A DNA stretch of 64,000 nucleotides from Setoptus koraiensis (Eukaryota; Arthropoda): positions 7,688,001-7,752,000 of the forward strand of contig CM106586.1 of the NCBI GenBank assembly GCA_048013815.1, read 5' to 3'. Under the pieces are notes generated by a model. The model saw only the letters and a program-made list of their open reading frames with translations. It made no database searches and was not told the DNA's origin. Both the position numbers and the translations under genes were made by a program. Each line of letters starts with the position of its first letter. The stretch's first letter is position 1. Positions 1-11,232 of the stretch are shown here, piece by piece.

Positions 1-484
1 ATTGTACTTGTTTGGCGCATCGCGCCCGCCGGTGCCCTCGCATGTTCGCATGCTCGTAGCGAGCCCCAGCGTCGGGCCCCAGCATCCCGACAGCGAGCCC
101 CGTTTAATGTGCGTGTCTGACTGTGTTCAATTTGCCATTCCGTGCCACCGATGATTTGTGTGACAGTGCGCGTCAAATCTCTCGAGAGATTGGCTATATT
201 ATCAGCGACACACAGACAGATTTAAATGGACAAAAGAACGAGTTCAGCCGGGGTCAGGCGCGCCGGGGTCAGAGTACAGTTACAAACAGTTCAATCCTTT
301 ATTAGTTGTTGTCACGACTAATAAAAGCTTCTTAAAACTAATAACTGACGCTCTGTTGCTCGCTGCGTTTGCCCGCTCTGGCCGCTCTTGTGGCACTTCG
401 ACACTGACAATTCATTTGCGATGCCTCATCAGCTGCTAATTTCTACGTGTCGCTCAGGCAATTGAGTAGCTGAGCTAGTTCCAG

Positions 485-565
485 TCGCTTTCGGTCGCTT
501 TCGGTCGCTTTCTGTCGGTTTCTGTTGGTTTCAGTCGGTTTCTGTTGGTCTCCGTTGGTTCGTTT
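485..565. repeat. Degenerate 10-bp tandem array
   Basis: About eight units of the form TCGCTTTCGG / TTGGTTTCTG follow one another with an exact 10-bp period. The units drift from one end to the other, as expected of an old slippage array. Confidence 0.75.
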
Positions 566-718
566 GGTCGGTTCAGTCGGTTGGTTCACTCTGTTGGTTG
601 GCCCGCGACTAAATTGTTGAATTGTCGAATCGTGTCGCAGCGCCAACTCGCAGCCCGTTCGAATATAAATCTTGTCCGCTGCGCCGATGAGCATACAATG
701 GATATGCAATGATCACAA

Positions 719-768
719 TAGTTGTAAATAGTTGTAAATAGTTGCAAATAGTTGCAAATAGTTTTAAA
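719..768. repeat. 10-bp tandem array TAGTTGTAAA / TAGTTGCAAA
   Basis: Four full copies of TAGTTGYAAA and a partial fifth run head to tail with an exact 10-bp period. Confidence 0.85.
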
Positions 769-1382
769 AGATGCACCACAAAAGAGCAGTTCGACATGGC
801 CATTTCGGGCCGTGTTTCATTAGCATCAGCGAATTCGCTGGCTGCCAGTTGGGCCGCATTCTGAGCGCCTTTCGGCCGGTTCGGGCTCGCAAGTTCGAGG
901 CCGGCTTCAGTTGGAGCCCGAGTTTCGGCCCAGCCGAACCGAACCGGCGCTGTGCCGGATCCGCGCCAGCACACAACTCGTGCACAACACGAGCCAGTTT
1001 GTTGATTGGGCCCCATTGGCGATGTTTAATTTTCATTGTGGCACTCACTTTGACAGTTTGTGTGTGTGCGTGTGCGTGTGTGTGTGTGGCACAACAACGG
1101 GCTTCTGTTTGTTGTTGTGTCACCTATAATTAATTAGTTTGCATTAATCGGCCCGCTCGCAGTGGGCGCAGCAACGGCACAATATTTAGCAGTGAGCAAG
1201 CAAGCAATAGTTGGCGATAGTGCCCATATGCTGATTCCATCACTGATTGCAAACAGATAAGTTTGTTGGGGGCCCTACATTCGCACTGGCCGCCATTGGA
1301 TGGGCCAAATGGATCAGTTAACTTCGGTTGGTTTCGGTTGCTTGGCTGGGCGCGCTGCATTGGCCGCTGCACGACTGGCACG

Positions 1383-1532
1383 GCCCGAAATGAGCTCGAA
1401 ACGAGCCCGAAACGAGCCCGAAACAAGCCCGAAACGAGCCCGAAAAGAGCCAGAAACAAGCCAGAAATGAGCCCGAAATAGTCCGAAACAAGCTAGAAAT
1501 GAGCCCGAAATAGTTCGAAATAGCCCGAAACG
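1383..1532. repeat. 11-bp tandem array, GAGCCCGAAAC type
   Basis: Roughly thirteen copies of an 11-bp unit resembling GAGCCCGAAAC. Copies in the first half are the most regular; later ones carry substitutions. Confidence 0.8.
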
Positions 1533-2183
1533 AACGCAACCGATTGCACTTTGAAGGGCCCCAATTGAATTAGTTGCATCAGCGATTCAATCGACTGCCT
1601 CTATCCAATTTAACGCTCCACTGACAGGTGCATCAATCTAATCTCGATCAGGCAGCAGCCCGCCATTCACTTTAATCTGGCAACTGTAAACTGTTAACTG
1701 TAAACTGCTGTCCGTTGCCGGATAAAGCACTTCACAGTGGACAGTATGGGCCGCCAACCAGGGGCGGCCTTGAGCAGTCAGTGACAGCTAAAGTCAATAC
1801 AACAAAAAGTGCACAATTTAAAGTTTTTCCGACAACAACAAATCAGTGGAGTGGCCAGTGATTTTTGGCCATCGCTTTGGGTTTCGTTCGAGGTTGAGCC
1901 CGCGATGCTGAGGGGCCCACAGGGCGACACACACAAGCACATTACATTATAGTTTGGCGGCGCAGAGGATTTATCGCCCATTGATTTTATCATATCTCTG
2001 TCCGTCCGACAACTGAAACCCAAAGCTACAATCGCATTGCAGTTAACTGCTGCCGCTGCAGCTAATACTTAATGAAATTATCATATTGTCAGCGTTCGGT
2101 GTGCCCGAACACTCGAACACCGACAACTGACAATACGCGTCTGACAATCAGCTGGCGAGCATAGGTGACGAGCGCGGATTTAC

Positions 2184-2266
2184 CTTGTTGTTGTTGTTGC
2201 TGTTGTCGTTGTTGCTGTTGTCGTTGTCGCTGCTGTCGTCGTTGTTGTTGTCGTTGTTGTTGTTGT
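2184..2266. repeat. TTG/TCG trinucleotide tract
   Basis: An almost uninterrupted run of TTG, TCG and CTG triplets. It reads as poly-Gln/Arg on the minus strand, but no other sign of coding is present. Confidence 0.75.
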
Positions 2267-2355
2267 GCGGTGTCAGTTGGCAGCATCACTGTCTGATTGA
2301 GCGTCAGTGGTTTAGAGAAAGTTGATACACCGCAGATATTTTATGCACCGCAGAT

Positions 2356-2366
2356 AGTTTATATAG
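2356..2366 (+). promoter_or_regulatory. Possible TATA box ahead of candidate exon
   Basis: The sequence GTTTATATAGC lies about 110 bp upstream of an ATG whose frame stays open up to a consensus splice donor. The spacing would put a start site near 2390. This is inference from motif and position only. Confidence 0.3.
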
Positions 2367-2468
2367 CATCGACGTGGACAGCGAGAGGCAGGAATCACGC
2401 TAGAGTGAAACGCAGGCGACAGAGATTAATCTCAGCATCGCCGGGCAACATCAGTTTTGGAAGGCACA

Positions 2469-2571
2469 ATGAGAATGGGTGCCGTTCGGAATCAGTTAGA
2501 ACCAGATTCTAAATCGAGCCAACCCAATCTCTGTCTGCTCGTGCCCCCGGTACCGACTGGCGGCCAAGCAG
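2469..2571 (+). CDS. Candidate first coding exon of an unknown gene
   Basis: An ATG at 2469 opens a frame of 34 codons plus one base. It runs without a stop into CAAGCAG|GTAAGTAAT, a full consensus 5' splice site at 2572. The peptide begins MRMGAVRNQLEPDSKS and contains a short hydrophobic CLLVPPVP stretch. I do not recognise it and could not find the next exon, so the partner could be far downstream or the match accidental. A TATA-like sequence stands upstream at 2357. The 34-codon frame is short enough to be open by chance; the support is the exact ending at a strong donor. Confidence 0.3.
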
Positions 2572-5500
2572 GTAAGTAATCTTTCACTTTATCTGTTGGC
2601 AAACCAACGAGCAGTGGCGGCCAGAGATTTCGGGTTCAACTTTTCGGATTTTCGAAACTGGCCGCTGGCGCAAACACTGGCCGCGATGCCGCAAATTGCA
2701 GAGTGAAATTGCAGACAGAGACAATACATAGCAGTATATAGCGACAATTTCGAATCTATATAGGCTTGTCTGCGCCGTCGTCGCTCAAACAAGGTCGCTC
2801 CGGCGACAAACTGAAACAACAAGTTAACAAGCGGCCCCAAAGTCACCTTTCAATGGGGCGCCAGCACTATCTATGCGGACGTCAAGAAGGCAAGTGGCCC
2901 ACTTGAAGTGGGCAACAACCACTGGTTGCTCTCCAGTGCTGTGTCGCATTTTCCAGCAGAGGCTGTGTTGTGTTTGATTGAGATCAGCAGCGATTTCTCG
3001 CTCACCTCTGAGTCACAAGTTCTGACGCAACAGGAAGTGGCCGCTGTGATGTGAGTTGAAGTTTGCAAAGTTAACAACGTTGCACCGTTTGACAGTTGAC
3101 AATTGACAGTTGCACTGCACTGCCCATGAGGGTGCCGCGCCATTCGCCATTCAATGAAAATTTCGAAGCAGCGAAATGAAGCAAAATCGTCGCCGTCAAA
3201 TCGACAGTGGGCCCAATGTTTGTATACGCTGTCTGTGCTGTTAATGACAGATTTTCTTGACTTTGTGGCCGCCAATGACGCTCAAGTTAATTTTTGTCGG
3301 CCGTCGGTGGTCGGCGGTTGGTTTGGTGGTTGCTGGTGGCGTCCCAGTTGTCGGCGTGCAGCAAACTCCTAAAAACTCCTAAAAACTGCTAATGTGACGG
3401 CGATAATTCTCTTTTGATTGCTGTCGCGCAAGCACTTGCGACAATTGCCGTCGAGTTGTCCGACAGCCGCACTTCGGACACCGTCGGCGCTGGGCGCGAA
3501 CCCGCCACAAAGAGGCCGCGCGAAGTGAGCGAAATGGCAGCAGAAAAACACAAGAAAACAAGCCGAGAGAAAGAGAGAGGCACCAAAGTCGACGCACTGA
3601 CACGAGCAGAATGGCACAATGAAAAACGCGAAAAAGCCCGATGCACGTCAGACAAATTCGATACAAATTCTGGTTACAAGTTGGCCCTTTTTGCGCAGTC
3701 ACGTCTACCGTCTACGATCGTCCGCTATGAGTCATTCGGGGCAAATTTTTCTATTTGTGTTCGAAGGAATGAAACGAAAAAATGAACCAACAAAACGAAG
3801 CAAAAAAATGAAACAGAAAAACAAAAAATGAGTGTCAAACCGCGAAATGTGACAGTGTGCGCGCCTCTAACAAGTGTCTGATGGATTTCGCTGATTGGAT
3901 GATTCGTGTTTTCTTTCTTCGAAAAGTTGCCGGCTGCAGCCGAAGAGCGGAAGAGTTGCCCGAGGTGCGTTGTTTCGAGCGCGAGCAAAACGAGCGGGCG
4001 CCATCTGAGGTGTCAATCATGCAAAACATGAATGGAATGGGGAAATTTCGAATGGTTGTGTCGCCCACACAATGCGCTCTTTTCGCCGGTGTTTTCGCCT
4101 TTTCGCAGTGTTTTCTACTCTTGTGGTTCGTTTTTCGCTGTTCAATTATGCAACAACCTCACATGTTACACTCGTATTAGTTGGTTGGGTCAGCGTAAAG
4201 GGTTCTCCTCGCGAAGTGGTTCGCTGTTTGCGCGCCGTTGCCCGGTTGTGCCCGTCGCCCAATTGCGCTCGTGGCGGCCGATCGAAACAATCGCAGCAAC
4301 CGAAAGAGCCGAGAGAGTCGAAAGAATCGCGAGAGCCGACAAGAGGAAGTGACAATCACGCAATGTGCTGCCCGTCACAAGAGGCCAATGTCAAACACTG
4401 ACATATTGAGGTTACCGCGAAAGGTGCGCGCAAACTGGCCGCTCGATCTTGCAAGTTGCAAACCGAGATTTGTTTTTCGCTAGATGCCGCGCCATTGTCT
4501 TGGGCTGGCACGTCAGCAAAGCGTCCGAAGAGCGTCGCGAGAGCGTCGGAAAAACGCCGAAAATCGCCGAAAAATCGCCGAAAAATCGCCGAAATAGCGC
4601 CGAAAAAGTGCCGAAAAAGCGCCGAAAGAAGCTCGCGAGTGACAGATGAGCGGCCGGCGGCAAGGCTGAGCGCCCCATTCCGATGAGCCTGTTCCAATGA
4701 GCCCATTCGCCGATGAGCGAATGTGAGAAAGATTAAGATTTGTCGCCGCTGGTCAGTTTGATTTTGCTCTGCTCGTGCCAACGGCATTCGGGCCTCTTTT
4801 TATTGGTTTGGTCAGCTAACGCGGCTGCCGCTCGGACGTGTTCGGCGATTGTGATTGGGGCCTAATCTCAACCAGCAACAACAACAACAACAACAGCAAT
4901 ACGATTACGCGACGATGTCTAATGTGTGTGCGTGTTTCACGTGTTGAAATGAGATTAGTTTCATTGCTAATTCGTGTGGCTGCCGTGTTGTGGGGCCCGG
5001 CGCTAATTCCCAAGCTGCCACTGGTTTTCTAGTGGCGGCCACAATTGGCAATGTGTTGGCAATTGGCGCCAATTGAGGCGAGACTTGCAACGCGGGCTAA
5101 TCGCTCCAATCACAGTCAGTATGTTTTTTGTGGCAATGTTTCGCCGCAACAAACTGATTGTTTGTTGCCCACTGACGAATGTGTGTGAAGAGCAAGGTTA
5201 ATGAACGAAGGTTATGATGTCATAATCACTTTAGCGGTCGACAAAATCCGACGCATTATACATGTCGCGCGTATTATGTCGGGCGTTCGCTGGCGATTCG
5301 CTTGTGAGCTCGTGCGCGGCGTGTGCCGATTTAGAAAGCTCGGGTCCCATGGCCACATTCATTGATTATGTAATACGTAACAACACGGAGATAGATGGGC
5401 CCGCAGAATGCGCCGCGTAGAGAGAGAGAGTGTGGATGAGGGATGAGAAATTGCAAATTGATTTGCACTAAATAGAGAGCGCCAGCGTGACTAATATCTG

Positions 5501-6336
5501 ATCATTGGTTTAACAAGATCAATTTGCATACCGGCAGCGCTCACAAGGGCACTCGACGGGCCGAGGATGTCGCTCGGTCGCTGGCGATTCTCACTGTCTC
5601 TGGCGCGCAATCGCGTAAAAAATGATCGCTAATACTCGTGTGAAGATTCGCCCGCTGGCACAATGGAGCCTCAATGGCGCTGGCATCAATTGTGTATCAA
5701 TTGTGTGCGCCGATTGCGTGTGTCAATTGTGTGTCAATTGCGTGTCAGCCGACAACCACCGACCGACAAGCAGCGGCCAACAAGCGACCGCAACACCGCC
5801 AACGCCGACGCCAACAACAACAACAGCAGCAGCACCAACACCAACAACAGCAACAACAACGAAAACAACAGCAACATCAACTACAACAGCAACAACAAGT
5901 GTCGCCCGGCCGAGGAAGCGGAACAACTTAAGCTCAACGTTGTCGCGCGTCTCGTCGTCGCGCGCCTCGTTGTCGGGCCGTCGAGTCGCGGCGCCATCCA
6001 CGGCAGCTGCAAGCAGTGATCAGCTGACGATTGGGGCTCGGCTCGGTATTGGGGCCCCGCTCGAGATGGAAAGTTGTCAGTGGTGGCTGGCTCACGATCG
6101 CGGGCCGGTCGATCAAATCGATTGAGTCGTCGCGCCGAGTTGCGCCACGACGCAACACGACGATTTGGCACAATTGAATGGGGCCCGTCCGTCCATTAGT
6201 GCTCATTAATGCCACGTGCTTGGCCGGCTTAAGCTCGCGCATCGCGATAACAGTCGACGACGACGACGACGACAATCTGTATCTCGGCAACAACCAATTT
6301 TCACTGGCCGCTTTTGCCGTTGCGCAACATCTTCCG

Positions 6337-6433
6337 CGACGACAACGACAGCAACAACAGCGACAGCAACAACAGCAACAGCAACAACAGCGACAGCAAC
6401 AACAGCAACGACAGCGACGACGACGACAACAAC
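6337..6433. repeat. CAACAG/GACAGC triplet tract
   Basis: A run of CAA, CAG and GAC triplets that stays open in all plus frames because of its composition. A GTGAGTAC donor-like sequence follows at 6457, but the upstream frames do not look like protein. Confidence 0.7.
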
Positions 6434-6583
6434 AGTTACGACACACTGACAATGATTGTGAGTACAATTGTCATTGGCCGGCGCACATTACGTAACATTT
6501 TATATTACGATGTGTATGTAATAGGTGCAGCTACATATCGCAATGGGAGCAGTTGCAGCAATAAATTACTGGCCATCTCGTTT

Positions 6584-6609
6584 GGCGCCACCTAGCGCCG
6601 CCTAGTTGG
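6584..6609. promoter_or_regulatory. CTCF-like motif
   Basis: The core TAGCGCCGCCTAGTTGG fits the reverse complement of the arthropod/vertebrate CTCF consensus (AGGNGGCGC core). A second GGCGCCACCTAG lies immediately upstream. Motif only, no other support. Confidence 0.25.
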
Positions 6610-7297
6610 CCGGTCGTGATTTTGATCGTTGGGCCCCGCGTTGAGTGTGGGCGCCCGATGATGGAAATGGCCCAAATCACGGTCGTAAAGAGCGCACTTA
6701 TCACCATCGACTATCCCCAGCCCACCGTGATATATGTGTAATATGTAATACTCAACGTATATATATTACCTAATATATATATACCGACAGAAGGGGGCGT
6801 TTTTGGGGTGCGTCGTTAGGTTGGCAAACAGCGCCAGCAATATTTGATTGGAGTAGTCAGATTAGATTAGGCAATAGATTTCTGGCTGTGCAAATCTCAG
6901 TCAGGTTGTCGTGGCGCCATTGTATGTTGGGCATTGTGTTGTTTGCCCCATTGGCTCAGTGGCTCAGAGGCCGATTTTGAGCGAGGCACTGGGCCAATGG
7001 GGCCCTAATGGGCCCCACTGAAATAACTGAAATACTCAAATAAGCGAAATGCCAAAACGAGCGAAATGCCAAAATAACCGGACTACCAAAATAACCGGAA
7101 TACTGGATAATGTTCGCCTCCGCGGCGCAGTTTATTTTGCAAGAAAGTTGTAGTTGTTTTAGTTTTGGCTAATGATAAATAAACACAGTGGCGGTTCAAT
7201 ATTTATATAGTTGAGTTGTTGATAATAAACAGCACTGGATAATGTCATCATGCGCCCCGCCGGCCGTACGTGGATAGTTACGCAAACTACAGCCACT

Positions 7298-7381
7298 GAC
7301 AGTAGCCAATTGACAGCGTCCAGTTGACAGCGGCCAGTCGACAGCGGCCAGTCGACGGCGGCCAATTGACAGCGGCCAATT
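7298..7381. repeat. 14-bp tandem array, GACAGCGGCCAGTC type
   Basis: Six consecutive 14-bp units, the middle two identical (GACAGCGGCCAGTC) and the outer ones ending in CCAATT. The period is exact. Confidence 0.85.
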
Positions 7382-8298
7382 GGCAATCACGCCGGCCATC
7401 ATAACAGCGCCGGGCGCCCAAATGGCGTGGGTGGACACCAGCGGCGCTGGCCCACTTCTCGTCTTGGTTGTTTTCGAGTCGGTGCCGGGCCCGCTGTCGG
7501 CCGGCCCGGCGCCTTATGTCACTCGGCGCCGTCCGCTGGCACGCGCTACCCGGGCCGCTCGTGCGCTGCTCGTCCATGATACCCTCGAGTTGTCAGTGGC
7601 GCTTATCTATCTGTCGCCGCGCTCGGACCTAATTAAATGTGTCCCTCGATCTTTTTAATGGCCGCTCGTTTCGCTTTCGATCGTCCGCTCCGGTCGCGCG
7701 CCGTCCCGTCTGGTGCCGCGCCGGGCAAGCTGCCGCAACAAATCGATATCGGGCCGCGTATCTACGCGCGCGATATGCGTGCCCAGTGCGCGCCGCAGTG
7801 GCCACTTCGCCACGACACAAACAAATCGCAAAACAACCGAATGACACAATGACAAAACAACAAAATAAAAAACCAGCCGCGATAATCATTATTCAACACC
7901 AGCCAATCTGGCGATTAAGTGAACAGCGCCGCAAAGTGACCACTGCCATAAATAGAGCGGCCCGGCACCGCCGACGCAATCGCCGGCGCTCGTCGCCGGA
8001 GTTGTTGGCGAAGTTGTTGCCGGAGTTGTTGTAAAATTGTTGTCGCTGTCGTCGGCGGACAGATGCAACGAGCGGCGTTTGACGCGAGCAGCGTTGTCTC
8101 TCTGATTTGATAACACCATTAAACGAGCAACCATTCAAAACAAATGCTCAGCTGACACAATCAAGTAGGTAAATCATTGTCAGCCTCTCACGAGCGCTCT
8201 CGACTTCACTCTCGCTGGGGCCGGTCGCTGCCGAAAACAACAAACAACAGGCTGCATAATTACGAGCCGGCGGCCGTGATTTGCGGCCACTCACCGCT

Positions 8299-8337
8299 GT
8301 TTTGGGGCGCAATTCGGACAGAATTGCGCCCCAAAAC
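8299..8337. repeat. Perfect hairpin, 17-bp stem, 5-nt loop
   Basis: GTTTTGGGGCGCAATTC is followed by GGACA and then its exact reverse complement. The next 130 bp contain several imperfect variants of the same words (for example AATTCGGACAGAATTC), so the hairpin sits in a small degenerate repeat family ending near 8475. Confidence 0.95.
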
Positions 8338-9536
8338 TGTTGCAAATTCGGACAGAATTCTGCCCAAAACTGTTGCGAATTCTGCCCCGAAACTGCTGCG
8401 AACTCGGCCCGAATTCTGCACAAAAACTGTGGCGAACTCGGCCCCAATTTTGCCAGAATTCGCAACAGTTTCGGCGCGACGGAACGCGTTACGCTGTCGC
8501 CATTTATCGAGTCGCTGTTGGGCGACACCGGGCTCAGCGCCGGTGTGCAGTGCACGTAGCGCGACAGTGCGCTGTCGCGATGGGGCCGCACCGCGAGGCG
8601 CCAGCACGTGTGGCGAACTGTGGCCGAACTGTGGCCGAACTGGCCGAACTGGCCGAACTGGCCCCAGCCCAGTTGTGAGCCGACTGACCGGTGGCCGCAG
8701 AGGAGAGGAGAAATTTTGAGAAATTATGCAAGTTTTTGTTTGTGGGTGACCGCTGAAAAAACAAAGTGACCGCCTATAGATAGACTCAATTCATTATGGC
8801 CCCCTGGCAAAAGCCAGCGAATGGCGCCTGCCATCGTAACGAGATTTGAATGCACACTGCGGTGTCAGTTGCGGCTGGCGCGCGCGCGCGCGCGAACGGG
8901 AGAAGTGACCGGAAATTGACCACTGGATAAATGAGGCATAAAAAATGATGATAGTGCAGTTCTTTTGTTGTTGTTGTTTTGTGTCGCGCTCAACAACAAC
9001 AATAACGCATTACGCTGCACCGTGCATTATGTGCAACAGTGGCGACAACAATATTGCTGCCAGATATCATTTAGTATCGTTTCGGGCGCACACAGATTTC
9101 GGGCCCCAAAAATGAAATATCTCGTGAGCGTCGCCTTAGTCAGACTTTAGTCGGACTGCGGGACGGGCGGGCAAACAGGGCCAGCGCGAGACAAATCATC
9201 GACGGGATGATATAGTGCTCGCAATATGTTTCGCATTGTTGCCAGTGGACAAGTTTTGCGTTAGCGCGTGTCGTCACCATTGATTGGTCGGCCGGCCAAT
9301 TGCGAGCCGAGTTGTGATTAATATAGTGCCAGTGTGTCACATAAATTAGCTTAATTGCGGGGGCGTTCACTGTGGCTTGTGGCTGGCGAGTGGCCGGGCT
9401 GCGGGGCTACGGAGTTGCGAAGTTAGGGAGTCGCGGAGCGGCCCGGTTGCCCGGCGGTCGCTGGCGATATTCACTGAAGCTGGCGATATTCACTGAAGCA
9501 AAACTGGCAGCGTTTTGTTGGCGCTGCCGAGTGACA

Positions 9537-9568
9537 GATAATAACACTAATGCAATAGTGTTATTATC
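9537..9568. repeat. Perfect hairpin, 13-bp stem, 6-nt loop
   Basis: GATAATAACACTA, loop ATGCAA, then the exact reverse complement TAGTGTTATTATC. It is AT-rich against a GC-rich background. Confidence 0.95.
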
Positions 9569-9627
9569 CGTGGCCACGCCGCCAGAAAAATGATACGCGA
9601 AATGGCTGCCCATTGGCGCCGCATGAG

Positions 9628-9735
9628 CACGACGACACCGACACCGACAACAGCGACAGCGGCAACACCGACGACACCGACGACACCGACGACAACGACA
9701 CCGACAACGGCGGCGACACCGACAACGGCGGCAAA
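9628..9735. repeat. ACC/GAC triplet tract
   Basis: A tract of GACACC, GACAAC and GGCGAC triplets. It gives acidic Asp-Thr frames on plus and Val-rich frames on minus that are artefacts of the composition. Confidence 0.75.
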
Positions 9736-10940
9736 TTCACTTGGCGCAAACTCACTCAGCTGAGAGAGGTGAGGAGGCGAAAACAAAAATTGATTTCTGC
9801 ACATGTCGCTATTAATCATAGGTTAGGGGCGCTGATATTTATTAATTGAGCCCGTTGTCTCTGCGACTCGCAGTCGGTTGTTGCGGCGCGGCCGCAATTA
9901 TGCCCGCTCGGCGGCCATATTTTACGCGGCCACCGGTCGGGCCGAAGCGCACGCTGTCAGAGCCGCACACTGTCCGAGCCGGACTCTGCCAGAGCCGGAC
10001 ACTGTCCGAAATGGTGCGCGACACCCATGGCGACATTTTCGGCGGCCGCTGGCGCCTACAAGCACTGGTCAGTGGCGCAAGCAAATTGTCGCGAGCAAAT
10101 TGTCACAAATGATTGCGGCGGCCCGGTAATTGGCGTACGATTGTCGCCGTGGCACTTGCAATCGCACTAATGAACGTCAATCTGTTGGCGTGGCCACTAG
10201 GCTCATTGAAATGTGACAGCCAGCCGCAGATATTATATCATTGTTGCGAAATGTGCGCTGTTCCGGCGAAGTGAGCAAGCGGCCGCCGTCCGCGATCGCC
10301 CGCGATCGTTTGTGATCGGCCCGAGTCGTCCGAAACTGTCCGAAGCCGGCCGAGCCCGCCCGGAATCGTCCCAAACAGGCCAAAATCGCCCGAAGTTGCC
10401 CGAAGTTGCCCGAAACCGGCCGAAATCGCAGTCGCAATGCCGCGCGCGCGCGACCACCCGTTCAGCCGGAGCCGGGCCCGACCGAGCGCATCGGCGGCGC
10501 CAGAAACGGATCGGTGGCCGCAACAGTGTCGCGCAAACTGCCCGACACAAACAATTGGAGGGCGTGTGCCGCAGATTATGCAACACTTGTCATAAGTGGC
10601 GCGAATCGGTTGTTACATCGCATTGTGTCGCAATCATTGTCAGCGGTCGTCACAACTTGTCGCGTCGCTTGCGTCATGTTTGCACCTGACGCGATCATTA
10701 TTATAATGCCACAGTGGCCGCTGTGGCCGCCGTTGTCGCCGGGATCATGTTGTTGCGTAAGCGCCAAATACATTAATTTTGCTTACATAATAATTATAGT
10801 TAATTAACTGAACCACATCGCGTGGCACGCCGTGTATACGGCAGTAAATTGAATTATGACGCTGGCCACACGACCGCCGTCATGTTCGGCGCCAATCGGT
10901 CCGGCCCGGCCCGGCCCGGTAATCGATGGTTTGTTGGTTG

Positions 10941-10957
10941 GTGGCGCCATCTAGCGC
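10941..10957. promoter_or_regulatory. CTCF-like motif
   Basis: On the minus strand the sequence reads GCGCTAGATGGCGCCAC, a good match to the CTCF core (AGATGGCGC). No functional evidence is available from the sequence. Confidence 0.3.
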
Positions 10958-11119
10958 GGGCCCATGTGCGCCAGCACATGGAGCACACGGGGCCACAAAT
11001 TGATTGTTAACAACTGCCGCCGGTGACATTCAACGTGCACCAACGTTCTAGGTATCAACGGGCAGTTCAATGTATGTTGAATTGCGTTTGGCGCATCATG
11101 CAATGTATACAATGTAGGC

Positions 11120-11232
11120 TATTATGTAATGCATACATATGTGTATTATGTAATGCCGATATATGTGTGCATTATGTAATGCCTATTTATGTGTGTGTGT
11201 GTTATGTAATGCATATATTATGTAATGCATGC
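11120..11232. repeat. Cluster of five TTATGTAATGC motifs
   Basis: TTATGTAATGC occurs at 11122, 11146, 11172, 11202 and 11218, separated by alternating GT/AT spacers. The octamer TTATGTAA is a PAR-bZIP (D-box) type site; here the copies also form a loose tandem repeat of about 25 bp. Confidence 0.7.

Larger units (their letters stand above)
1..2355. other. Noncoding GC-rich stretch with short tandem arrays
   Basis: I find no reading frame here that looks like protein; the open frames are low-complexity or antisense echoes of repeats. The stretch holds 10-11 bp tandem arrays (listed separately), a GT-rich microsatellite at about 1058-1088 and a TTG/TCG trinucleotide tract at about 2184-2266. 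Confidence 0.6.

Noticed and set aside
5622-6495. Plus-strand frames rich in Thr, Gln and Asp
   Set aside because: They read through CAA/CAG/GAC triplet tracts and all frames are similarly open; no conserved segment.
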